From: Candidatus Gastranaerophilales bacterium
GTDB lineage: Bacteria; Cyanobacteriota; Vampirovibrionia; Gastranaerophilales; Gastranaerophilaceae
Reading direction: 5' to 3'
Assembly: GCA_900552525.1 (NCBI GenBank)
Contig: UNSK01000077.1
Location: 1 to 5,352, forward strand
DNA: 5,352 bases
In this document: piece after piece, positions 1-5,352 of the stretch
Numbering within the stretch: the first letter of the stretch is position 1
How the letters are laid out: every line of letters starts with the position of its first letter
Notes under the pieces: model-generated
What the model was told of the DNA's origin: nothing
Database searches by the model: none
Seen by the model: only the letters and a program-made list of their open reading frames with translations
Position numbers and translations under genes: made by a program

Positions 1-1
1 T

Positions 2-733
2 TCCATTTCTAAAAATGATACAGAAACCCGGTGTCTATTAGAAAACAGATTAAATTATCATGAAGCTGTTAAATCTATTGGAGAGGATTGCTGTGTTAAT
101 CTAAAGTGGCTTAAAAATTTATCGAGAGCTTCTGATTTAATAAGCATGAGAGAAAATTTGTTTCTTAAATATCCAATAGAAAAAGTACTGCTGGTAGAAG
201 GATTAACGGAAGAAATTTTACTACCAGCCTTTTCTAAATATTTAGGTTATGACTTTTATCAGAAGGGTATTCAGGTTATTCCAGCCGGTGGAAAAAATCA
301 AGTAGTTAAAATGTATTACAAACTTATAGAAGAGCTTAAAATTCCTGTATTTTTACTTCTGGACAAAGATGCAGAGGATAATATCCGGCAGATTAAGCCT
401 AAGCTTAGAGATATTGATAAAATTCATCTAGTTAGCTGCGGAGAATTTGAAGACTTGCTTCCTAAATCACTTATAATCAAAACGTTAAACATGCATTTTG
501 CAAATTTTACATCAATTTCCGAAAGCGATTTGGATGATGAACAGCCTGAAGTAAAAAATTTAGAAAATATTTTTAAAACTAAAGGATTACATGAATTTAA
601 AAAAGCAGAATTTGCCAAACTTGTAAGAGCAAATATAACGGAAAGCTCTGATATTTCAGCTGAAATAGCCGAAATTATTAAAGAAATATCAGAAAGTAAT
701 AAAACCCTTGACAGTAAATTTTGTTCTTGTTAA
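2..733 (+). CDS. OLD-family ATP-dependent endonuclease, C-terminal TOPRIM part (5' end outside window)
   Basis: Seen: the frame is open from base 2, so about 243 C-terminal residues are present. The ATG at 146 lies inside the gene: 48 in-frame codons without a stop precede it, and I see no ribosome binding site there. Numbering from that Met, a TOPRIM fold is visible: a hydrophobic strand ending in VEGLTEE (residues 17-23, acidic E18), a second strand with IPAGGKNQ (45-52), and FLLLDKDAED (69-78) with the D73/D75 pair. EFEDLLP (100-106) follows. Known: OLD-family proteins join an N-terminal ABC-type ATPase to this TOPRIM nuclease domain; several act in phage defence, including GajA of Gabija. 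Inference: the ATPase half lies to the left of the window. The last 90 residues are acidic, lysine-rich and not recognised. The specific system cannot be named, because any partner gene would be outside. Other TOPRIM-ATPase fusions remain possible. Confidence 0.75.
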   Translation, partial: SISKNDTETRCLLENRLNYHEAVKSIGEDCCVNLKWLKNLSRASDLISMRENLFLKYPIEKVLLVEGLTEEILLPAFSKYLGYDFYQKGIQVIPAGGKNQVVKMYYKLIEELKIPVFLLLDKDAEDNIRQIKPKLRDIDKIHLVSCGEFEDLLPKSLIIKTLNMHFANFTSISESDLDDEQPEVKNLENIFKTKGLHEFKKAEFAKLVRANITESSDISAEIAEIIKEISESNKTLDSKFCSC

Positions 734-764
734 TATATATCTCGTGGTTATTCCACAGCCGAAG

Positions 765-770
765 TATAAA
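765..770 (+). promoter_or_regulatory. Possible -10 box for tRNA-Lys (TATAAA)
   Basis: TATAAA lies 40 bases upstream of the mature tRNA, in the only intergenic space before it. A start around 777 would leave a 5' leader of roughly 34 bases for RNase P to remove. No good -35 hexamer sits 16-18 bases upstream, and AT-rich DNA produces such boxes by chance, so this is a weak candidate only. Confidence 0.2.
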
Positions 771-810
771 AGGTTTATTGATAAATTAATAATTCAAATT
801 TTAATAATTT

Positions 811-883
811 GCGCTTGTAGCTCAGCAGGTAGAGCACTCCCCTTTTAAGGGATAGGTCGCGCGTTCGAATCGCGCCAAGCGCA
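811..883 (+). tRNA. tRNA-Lys, anticodon UUU
   Basis: The 73 bases fold as a complete cloverleaf. The acceptor stem is GCGCTTG (811-817) with CAAGCGC (876-882), seven Watson-Crick pairs. The D stem is GCTC/GAGC (820-823, 832-835) around a loop containing GG. The anticodon stem is 837-841/849-853 with loop CTTTTAA (842-848), giving anticodon TTT at 844-846. The variable loop is AGGTC (854-858). The T stem is GCGCG/CGCGC (859-863, 871-875) around TTCGAAT. The discriminator base is A883, as expected for lysine. The outermost anticodon-stem pair (837 with 853) is a C-U mismatch; the other four pair. CCA is not encoded, since ATA follows, so a CCA-adding enzyme must complete it. This tRNA decodes AAA and AAG, both frequent in the genes here. 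Confidence 0.97.
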
Positions 884-885
884 TA

Positions 886-892
886 TTTTTTT
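886..892 (+). terminator. T-run just after tRNA-Lys, possible terminator
   Basis: Seven consecutive T begin three bases after the GC-rich acceptor stem closes. The tRNA helix followed by a U-tract could end transcription, which would separate the tRNA from the rfb operon. There is no dedicated hairpin between the tRNA and the T-run, so this is tentative. Confidence 0.3.
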
Positions 893-922
893 GCTTTATT
901 TTCTTTGTCTTTATGATAAAAT
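891..922 (+). promoter_or_regulatory. Possible promoter of the rfbCBDA-dxr operon
   Basis: TTGCTT (891-896) could serve as a -35 box. TATGAT (912-917, spacer 15) or the overlapping GATAAA (915-920, spacer 18) could serve as -10. Transcription would start around 924-928, about 15-20 bases before the rfbC ATG, leaving room only for the ribosome binding site. This is the only gap upstream of rfbC after the tRNA, so an operon promoter is expected here. The boxes themselves are imperfect and were picked by eye. Confidence 0.35.
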
Positions 923-930
923 ATATCCTA

Positions 931-935
931 AGGAG
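931..935 (+). promoter_or_regulatory. Shine-Dalgarno sequence that fixes the rfbC start
   Basis: AGGAG lies seven bases before the ATG at 943. A longer in-frame reading is possible from an ATG at 913, but that codon has only T-rich sequence upstream and no ribosome binding site, and it falls inside the likely -10 region. The start at 943 gives MPFEFEKQKI, a normal RmlC N-terminus. Confidence 0.85.
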
Positions 936-942
936 TGGGAAT

Positions 943-1485
943 ATGCCGTTTGAATTTGAAAAACAAAAAATTGAGGATGTAATACTGGTTAAACCAAAAG
1001 TTTTTGGTGACAACCGCGGTTTTTTTATGGAATCTTATAAAAAATCTGATTTTTATGACAATGGTATTGCTGTAGAATTTAATCAAGATAACCATTCAAA
1101 ATCAGTAAAAGGCGTTTTAAGAGGACTGCATTATCAGGAAGCACCTTATGGACAGGCAAAGCTTGTAAGATGCGGCAGAGGCCGTATCTATGATGTTGCC
1201 GTTGATATCAGAAAAGATTCTAAAACATTTGGAGAATATGTAAAGGTCGAACTTTCGGAAGAAAATAAACACATGCTCTATATACCGGAAGGCTTTGCAC
1301 ACGGTTTTGTTGTTCTTTCAGAAGAAGCGGAACTTTTGTATAAAGCTAGCGGGGAATATGCTCCTCAGGCTGATAGAGGGGTATTGTGGTGTGATAAAGA
1401 TATAAATATTGATTGGGGAATAGATTTTGACCCGATTTTATCTGAAAAAGACCAGAAACAACCTACATTAAAGGAGATTTTATGA
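943..1485 (+). CDS. rfbC: dTDP-4-dehydrorhamnose 3,5-epimerase
   Basis: RmlC is the third enzyme of dTDP-L-rhamnose synthesis. It epimerises C3 and C5 of dTDP-4-keto-6-deoxy-D-glucose in the cytoplasm. The protein is 180 residues, normal for this cupin family (about 180-185). Family motifs in order are FGDNRGFFMESY (21-32), FNQDNHSKS (46-54), VLRGLHYQ (58-65), QAKLVRC (71-77), YIPEGFAHGF (113-122), LLYKASGEYAP (131-141) and LSEKDQKQP (166-174). Expected active-site residues are present: H63 as catalytic base, D170 as its partner, K73, and Y133 as probable acid; these assignments rest on family knowledge. The start at 943 is chosen over 913 because of AGGAG at 931-935. The stop overlaps the rfbB start as ATGA (1482-1485), indicating translational coupling. 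It is first in the operon, whereas enterobacteria usually place it last. Confidence 0.96.
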   Translation: MPFEFEKQKIEDVILVKPKVFGDNRGFFMESYKKSDFYDNGIAVEFNQDNHSKSVKGVLRGLHYQEAPYGQAKLVRCGRGRIYDVAVDIRKDSKTFGEYVKVELSEENKHMLYIPEGFAHGFVVLSEEAELLYKASGEYAPQADRGVLWCDKDINIDWGIDFDPILSEKDQKQPTLKEIL

Positions 1486-2459
1486 ATTTATTGGTAACAG
1501 GCGGTGCAGGCTTTATTGGAAGCTGTTTTGTCAGACATATTTTGAATAAGTATCCGGATTATAAGCTTATAAATATTGATGCACTTACATATTGCGGAAA
1601 TCTTGAAAATTTAAAAGATGTTGAAAATAACCCTAATTATACATTTATTCACGGAAATATATGTGATAGAAAACTTGTAAGAGAATTAGTATCACAAGTA
1701 GACTGTATAGTTAACTTTGCTGCTGAATCCCATGTTGATAATTCAATCAAACATCCTGAAATCTTTATAGAAACAAATGTACAGGGTACTTTAAACTTAT
1801 TGCAGGCAGCAAAAGAGATTGGCATTGAAAGGTATTTACAGGTTTCAACAGATGAAGTTTACGGAACACTTGGTAAGACCGGTTATTTTTATGAAACTAC
1901 TCCGCTTGCTCCTAATAGCCCGTATTCAGCCAGCAAAGCCAGTGCTGATATGCTTGTAAGAGCTTACTATGAAACTTATAAACTTCCGGTACTTACTACA
2001 AGATGTTCTAATAATTACGGTCCGTATCAGTATCCCGAAAAACTTATTCCTTTCTTTATTTCTAAGCTTTTGAGTGGAGAGAAAGTGCCAGTATATGGCG
2101 ACGGGTTAAATGTTAGAGATTGGTTATATGTATATGACCATTGCGCAGCAATTGATACAGTACTCCATAAGGGTAAAATTGGTGAAGTATACAATGTCGG
2201 CGGTCACAATGAAAAAACAAATATGGAAATTACCCGCCTGATACTTGAGGCAATGGGGAAAGATGAATCTTCTATAGAATATGTTCAGGATAGATTAGGT
2301 CATGACAGGAGATACGCAATTTCTAATGATAAGATTACCTCTGAATTAGGCTGGGAGCCTTCTGTAACATTTGAACAGGGTATCAAAATGACTATTGACT
2401 GGTATCTAAACAATCAAGAGTGGATTAAACACATAGAAGAAAAGAAAGTCGGGGTTTAA
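1482..2459 (+). CDS. rfbB: dTDP-glucose 4,6-dehydratase
   Basis: RmlB converts dTDP-glucose to dTDP-4-keto-6-deoxyglucose using tightly bound NAD+, the second step to dTDP-L-rhamnose. It is an extended short-chain dehydrogenase of 325 residues, slightly under the common 330-360. The Rossmann NAD site is TGGAGFIGS (6-14). NFAAESHVD (78-86) follows, then the catalytic STDEVYG (122-128), whose T-D-E triad is T123, D124 and E125. The Y148-xxx-K152 pair sits in YSASK. RCSNNYGPYQYPEKLIP (174-190) and GDGLNVRDWLYV (207-218) form the sugar-nucleotide side, followed by NVGGHNE (238-244) and RLGHDRRYAI (271-280). Many homologues have RPGHD in that last motif, so leucine replaces proline here. AAGGAG at 1471-1476, inside the end of rfbC, lies five bases before the ATG. 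The stop is two bases from rfbD. Confidence 0.97.
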   Translation: MNLLVTGGAGFIGSCFVRHILNKYPDYKLINIDALTYCGNLENLKDVENNPNYTFIHGNICDRKLVRELVSQVDCIVNFAAESHVDNSIKHPEIFIETNVQGTLNLLQAAKEIGIERYLQVSTDEVYGTLGKTGYFYETTPLAPNSPYSASKASADMLVRAYYETYKLPVLTTRCSNNYGPYQYPEKLIPFFISKLLSGEKVPVYGDGLNVRDWLYVYDHCAAIDTVLHKGKIGEVYNVGGHNEKTNMEITRLILEAMGKDESSIEYVQDRLGHDRRYAISNDKITSELGWEPSVTFEQGIKMTIDWYLNNQEWIKHIEEKKVGV

Positions 2460-2461
2460 TA

Positions 2462-3283
2462 ATGGCAGTTCTTGTAACAGGTGCAAAAGGTATGCTGGGG
2501 CAGGATTTATGCCCGATATTTGAGGATGCTGGATATGAAGTTATCGAAACCGATGTTGATACACTTGATATCACTAATGCAGAACAGGTAAAACATGTTC
2601 TTGAAGAATACAAACCTGAAATTGTTATTCATTGTGCAGCTTATACAAATGTTGATAAAGCTGAAGAAGATTTAAAGACGGCAGAGCTTATAAATGTTAC
2701 CGGGACTGAAAATATTGCAGATGCATGCGGGAAACTCGGTATCACACTTGTGTATATCTCAACGGATTACGTATTTAACGGCTGTAATACAGTGCCTTAT
2801 AAACCCAATGATATGCCGAACCCTATTAATAACTATGGCCAGACTAAATACGAAGGCGAAGAAGCAGTAAGAAGCTTTTGTGAAAAGTACTATATTGCAA
2901 GAACCAGCTGGCTTTACGGGCACCATGGTAAAAATTTTGTAGAAACAATGATTTCTTTAAAAGATAAAGATGTTTTAAAAGTTGTTGATGACCAGATTGG
3001 ATGTCCAACTTGGACAGTAGAACTGGCTAATGGAATATTGAAACTGTTAAATAAGCCATATGGTACATACCATGTATGCGGTAGCGGGCATACAAGCTGG
3101 TATGGATTTGCTAAAGAGATATTCAGGTTGATGGATTTAAAAGTAAATATACAGCCTTGTGCAACAGATGAGTTTCCTCGACCTGCCAAAAGGCCTGCAT
3201 ATAGTGTAATGGATAACGATAAAATCTGCCGTCAATGGGAAGCTGCACTTAAGGATTACTTAGATTTGAGGATTGAAGCATGA
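2462..3283 (+). CDS. rfbD: dTDP-4-dehydrorhamnose reductase
   Basis: RmlD performs the last step, NAD(P)H-dependent reduction of dTDP-4-keto-L-rhamnose to dTDP-L-rhamnose. The 273 residues form an extended SDR protein, slightly shorter than the 280-300 common in the family. The cofactor loop is [10 protein letters not shown] (6-15). [14 protein letters not shown] (57-70) follows, then ISTDYVFNG (99-107), where S100 and T101 lie at the active site. The catalytic Y125-xxx-K129 sits in [17 protein letters not shown] (147-153), DDQIGCPTW (176-184) and [15 protein letters not shown] (238-252) complete the family pattern. The C-terminal substrate region is intact. It starts two bases after the rfbB stop; GGGG (2451-2454), seven bases upstream, is the only Shine-Dalgarno-like sequence. 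Its stop overlaps the rfbA start in ATGA (3280-3283). Confidence 0.96.
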   Translation: MAVLVTGAKGMLGQDLCPIFEDAGYEVIETDVDTLDITNAEQVKHVLEEYKPEIVIHCAAYTNVDKAEEDLKTAELINVTGTENIADACGKLGITLVYISTDYVFNGCNTVPYKPNDMPNPINNYGQTKYEGEEAVRSFCEKYYIARTSWLYGHHGKNFVETMISLKDKDVLKVVDDQIGCPTWTVELANGILKLLNKPYGTYHVCGSGHTSWYGFAKEIFRLMDLKVNIQPCATDEFPRPAKRPAYSVMDNDKICRQWEAALKDYLDLRIEA

Positions 3284-4146
3284 AAGGAATTGTTTTAGCT
3301 GGCGGAAGCGGAACTAGACTTTATCCGAGTACAATGGCAGTATCTAAGCAGCTGCTGCCGGTTTATGATAAACCAATGATTTATTATCCGGTATCTGTAC
3401 TTATGCTGGCAGGCATTAGAGAAATTTTGATAATTTCAACTCCACAAGATTTGCCAAACTTTGAGAAACTTTTAGGCGACGGTTCTCAATTTGGTGTTAA
3501 ATTCTCTTATAAAGTTCAACCTAGTCCTGATGGGTTAGCACAAGCATTTATCCTTGGTGAAGAGTTTATTGGGGATGACGCTGTTGCTCTTGTACTTGGA
3601 GATAATATTTTTTATGGACAAAGCTTCTCAAGAATGCTCCATAAAGCCGTTCATTCAGCACAAAATGGCAACGCAACAGTATTCGGCTATCAGGTTAAAG
3701 ATCCGGAAAGATTCGGAGTAGTTGAGTTTGATGCCAATGGTAAAGCTCTTTCCATAGAGGAAAAACCCGCAAGCCCTAAGTCTAATTATGCAGTTACAGG
3801 TCTATATTTTTATAATAATGATGTTGTTGAATATGCCAGAGCTTTAAAACCTTCTGCCCGGGGAGAGCTGGAGATTACTGATTTAAATAGAGTCTATCTT
3901 GAAAAAGGCCTTCTGAATGTAGAACTTTTAGGACGAGGATTCGCCTGGCTTGATACAGGAACACATAAATCATTAATGCAGGCGGGACAGTATATTCAAA
4001 CTATTGAAGAAAATCAGGGGATCAAAATAGCTTGCCTTGAAGAAGTTGCTTTGAGAATGGGATTTTTAAGTAAAGAAGAAGTAAAGAGGTCTTCGGAAAA
4101 GTATAAAAATAATGAATATTTTTCTTATGTAAGAGAGCTGGAATAG
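3280..4146 (+). CDS. rfbA: Glucose-1-phosphate thymidylyltransferase
   Basis: RmlA joins glucose-1-phosphate and dTTP to give dTDP-glucose and pyrophosphate. It is the first and usually feedback-regulated step, inhibited by dTDP-rhamnose in characterised homologues. The 288 residues match the family's 285-295. The nucleotidyltransferase signature [11 protein letters not shown] (6-16) is followed by [16 protein letters not shown] (22-37), which carries catalytic K23. The metal-binding aspartate is D108 in LGDNIFYG (106-113). RFGVVEFD (144-151), [20 protein letters not shown] (159-178), [10 protein letters not shown] (194-203) and FAWLDTGTH (221-229, second metal Asp D225) follow in the expected order. 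The C-terminal helical part ends normally in [13 protein letters not shown] (3268-3271), eight bases before the ATG and inside rfbD, is a good ribosome binding site. Confidence 0.97.
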   Translation: MKGIVLAGGSGTRLYPSTMAVSKQLLPVYDKPMIYYPVSVLMLAGIREILIISTPQDLPNFEKLLGDGSQFGVKFSYKVQPSPDGLAQAFILGEEFIGDDAVALVLGDNIFYGQSFSRMLHKAVHSAQNGNATVFGYQVKDPERFGVVEFDANGKALSIEEKPASPKSNYAVTGLYFYNNDVVEYARALKPSARGELEITDLNRVYLEKGLLNVELLGRGFAWLDTGTHKSLMQAGQYIQTIEENQGIKIACLEEVALRMGFLSKEEVKRSSEKYKNNEYFSYVRELE

Positions 4147-4150
4147 GGAT

Positions 4151-5269
4151 ATGAAGAAAAAAATTAGTATACTAGGTTCAACCGGTTCAATCGGTCGTCA
4201 AGCATTAGAAGTTATTGAGAAACTAGAGGATAAATTTGAAATTATTGCTCTTGCAGCAGGAAATAATATAGAATTATTGAATGAACAGATACGAAGATTT
4301 AAACCCCGATATGCATTTGCTTCAGATATAAATCTCATTGAAGGAGCACAACCGGCTTCACTTGATGAAATATGTTCAAACAAAGAAAATGATATAATTC
4401 TCGTTGCTGTTTCAGGCAGAATAGGCTTAAAACCTACTATAACAGCGATTAATAACGGTATTGATATTGCTCTTGCAAATAAAGAAACCCTTGTTATGGC
4501 CGGTGATATCGTAATGCCTCTTGCAAAAGAAAAAGGAGTTAAGATTGTTCCTGTAGATAGTGAACATTGTGCAATTCACCAGTGCATAAAAAATATTGCA
4601 GATGTTGATAAGTTAATTATTACAGCATCTGGCGGCCCTTTTCTAAGAAAAAGCGTCGAGGATATGAAGAATGCTACTGTCGAACAGGCACTTGCTCATC
4701 CAAGATGGAATATGGGGAAAAAAATTACAGTAGATAGTGCAACTTTAATGAATAAAGGTCTGGAAGTTATTGAAGCACATCACCTTTTTGATATGAATTA
4801 TGACAATATAGAAGTTGTTGTCCATCCGCAAAGTATCGTTCATTCTGCAATTGAATATAAGGATGGCAGCGTAATCGCACAGCTCGGGCTTCCTAGTATG
4901 CATATTCCAATTCAGTACGCTATCACTTATCCAGAAAGGTTTGAAGGTATAAAATCTAAAAGTTTTAGCTTTGCAGAAGCTGCAAGATTGGATTTTGAAA
5001 AACCAGATTGGAATAAATTTAAAGCACTAAACTTAGCTTATGAAGCCGGAAAAACTGGCGGCTCTTCTACAGTTTGTTTAAATGCTGCAAACGAAGAAGC
5101 TGTATTTGAGTTTTTAGCAGGAAAAATTAAGCTTTTTGATATAATTAGTGCTGTTGAGAAAATGATGGAAACTCACGATGTTGTAAAAAATCCTTCTTTA
5201 GACGAGATTTTTGCAATAGATAATGAAATCCGTATAAAAACTAAAGAATATTTAAGTCGTAAGGAATGA
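4151..5269 (+). CDS. dxr: 1-deoxy-D-xylulose 5-phosphate reductoisomerase
   Basis: DXR rearranges and reduces DXP to 2-C-methyl-D-erythritol 4-phosphate with NADPH and a divalent metal, the first committed step of the MEP isoprenoid pathway; it is the fosmidomycin target. The 372 residues are slightly short for a family of about 380-400. The NADPH site is ILGSTGSIGRQ (7-17). LANKETLVMAG (108-118) is followed by the metal motif VDSEHCAIHQC (135-145), with D136 and E138, and by E208 in KGLEVIEAHH (202-211). The active-site loop is AHPRWNMGKK (182-191), with H183 and W186. VHPQSIVHS (224-232) and LNAANEEAV (310-318) close the domain pattern. It starts four bases after rfbA, without a well-placed Shine-Dalgarno sequence: AGGG at 4145-4148 is only two bases from the ATG, so coupling to rfbA translation is likely. 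Its last 18 bases overlap fliD on the other strand. Confidence 0.97.
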   Translation: MKKKISILGSTGSIGRQALEVIEKLEDKFEIIALAAGNNIELLNEQIRRFKPRYAFASDINLIEGAQPASLDEICSNKENDIILVAVSGRIGLKPTITAINNGIDIALANKETLVMAGDIVMPLAKEKGVKIVPVDSEHCAIHQCIKNIADVDKLIITASGGPFLRKSVEDMKNATVEQALAHPRWNMGKKITVDSATLMNKGLEVIEAHHLFDMNYDNIEVVVHPQSIVHSAIEYKDGSVIAQLGLPSMHIPIQYAITYPERFEGIKSKSFSFAEAARLDFEKPDWNKFKALNLAYEAGKTGGSSTVCLNAANEEAVFEFLAGKIKLFDIISAVEKMMETHDVVKNPSLDEIFAIDNEIRIKTKEYLSRKE

Positions 5270-5352
5270 TGAGTATTGCTGCTGCATGTTAGCGATCAGA
5301 ATATCCATGGAAGCGAATTTAGCTTCAAGCTGCGCCCTGTATCTATCAAGCG
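5252..5352 (-). CDS. fliD: Flagellar filament capping protein FliD, C-terminal end (partial)
   Basis: Read on the minus strand from the right edge, an open frame gives 32 residues before a TAA at 5254-5252. They include RYRAQLEAKFASMD and, after IL and IANMQQQ, YSSFLTT. Known: FliD proteins end in a conserved helical segment of this pattern, roughly R-Y-x-x-Q-F-x-x-L/M-D-x-L-I-x-x-M-(5-6 residues)-S-Y-L/F-T, which forms part of the coiled-coil stem of the filament cap. The cap helps flagellin subunits fold at the growing tip outside the cell. The segment ends where FliD usually ends, so this is the true C-terminus and the rest lies to the right of the window. The gene is convergent with dxr and overlaps its last 18 bases. 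The part beyond dxr is about 46% GC by count, higher than its surroundings, but it is only 82 bases. Confidence 0.8.
   Translation of the reverse strand, partial: LDRYRAQLEAKFASMDILIANMQQQYSSFLTT

Noticed and set aside
424..618. Minus-strand ORF inside the OLD-like gene
   Set aside because: It lies fully antisense to a gene with clear motifs, and its translation shows no domain signature.
744..756. GTGG-TTATT-CCAC hairpin after the OLD-like gene as a terminator
   Set aside because: The stem is four pairs and is followed by AGCCGAAG, not a T-run; it is too weak to call.
811..883. tRNA-Lys as the attachment site of an island carrying the OLD-like gene
   Set aside because: Integration at a tRNA 3' end would place the island downstream, where the rfb operon lies. 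The nuclease is on the 5' side, and no repeat of the tRNA 3' end or integrase is seen in the window.
822..1013. Minus-strand ORF of 63 residues ending in LARFERATYPLKGECSTC
   Set aside because: That tail is the antisense translation of tRNA-Lys, a well-known kind of spurious database protein. The rest is antisense to the rfbC leader and N-terminus.
1117..1302. Minus-strand ORF inside rfbC, and similar ones at 2425-2613, 2914-3189 and 4198-4383
   Set aside because: All are shadows of confidently identified genes, with no recognisable motif and no start context.
943..4146. A novel sugar pathway instead of standard dTDP-L-rhamnose synthesis
   Set aside because: All four enzymes carry their canonical active-site motifs and normal lengths; nothing indicates a different sugar product.
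5266..5292. Plus-strand mini-ORF beginning ATGATGAGT right at the dxr stop
   Set aside because: It ends after eight codons and lies over the fliD coding sequence, so the start-stop overlap is coincidental.
5310..5326. Inverted repeat GAAGC/GCTTC with a seven-base loop as a dxr terminator
   Set aside because: The stem is only five pairs, no T-run follows, and it lies inside the fliD coding sequence.

Overview
The window is a typical stretch of an AT-rich bacterial chromosome (GC by eye in the mid-30s percent). It uses the standard code, with TGA as a stop. It has three parts: the truncated 3' end of an OLD-family nuclease gene, a tRNA-Lys(UUU), and a compact plus-strand operon rfbC-rfbB-rfbD-rfbA-dxr. 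A convergent minus-strand gene, the C-terminus of the flagellar cap protein FliD, enters from the right edge and overlaps the end of dxr.

Left part (2-733): the reading frame is open from the window edge and ends in a TOPRIM domain of the kind found in OLD-family ATP-dependent endonucleases. The first ATG at 146 is internal. A 77-base AT-rich spacer follows, then tRNA-Lys (811-883), which has no encoded CCA and is followed by a run of seven T. A weak promoter-like sequence and a clear Shine-Dalgarno sequence lead into rfbC.

Central part (943-4146): RfbA, RfbB, RfbC and RfbD make dTDP-L-rhamnose from glucose-1-phosphate and dTTP. The genes are joined by ATGA overlaps or gaps of a few bases, so this is almost certainly one transcript. 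Four bases later comes dxr (4151-5269), the second enzyme of the MEP isoprenoid pathway. A plausible but unproven link is that dTDP-rhamnose supplies the sugar donor, while the MEP pathway supplies precursors of the undecaprenyl carrier on which surface glycans are assembled.

Right edge (5252-5352, minus): 32 readable C-terminal residues closely resemble FliD, so the organism is probably flagellated. An AT-rich, MEP-pathway, flagellated bacterium that makes rhamnose fits several lineages (Clostridia, the Gastranaerophilales relatives of cyanobacteria, and others). The sequence alone does not let me choose among them.

I found no CRISPR array, insertion sequence, integrase, phage gene or new system. 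The most useful points are the unmarked fliD end with its antisense overlap, the left-open OLD-like gene, the rhamnose-DXR linkage and the corrected rfbC start.
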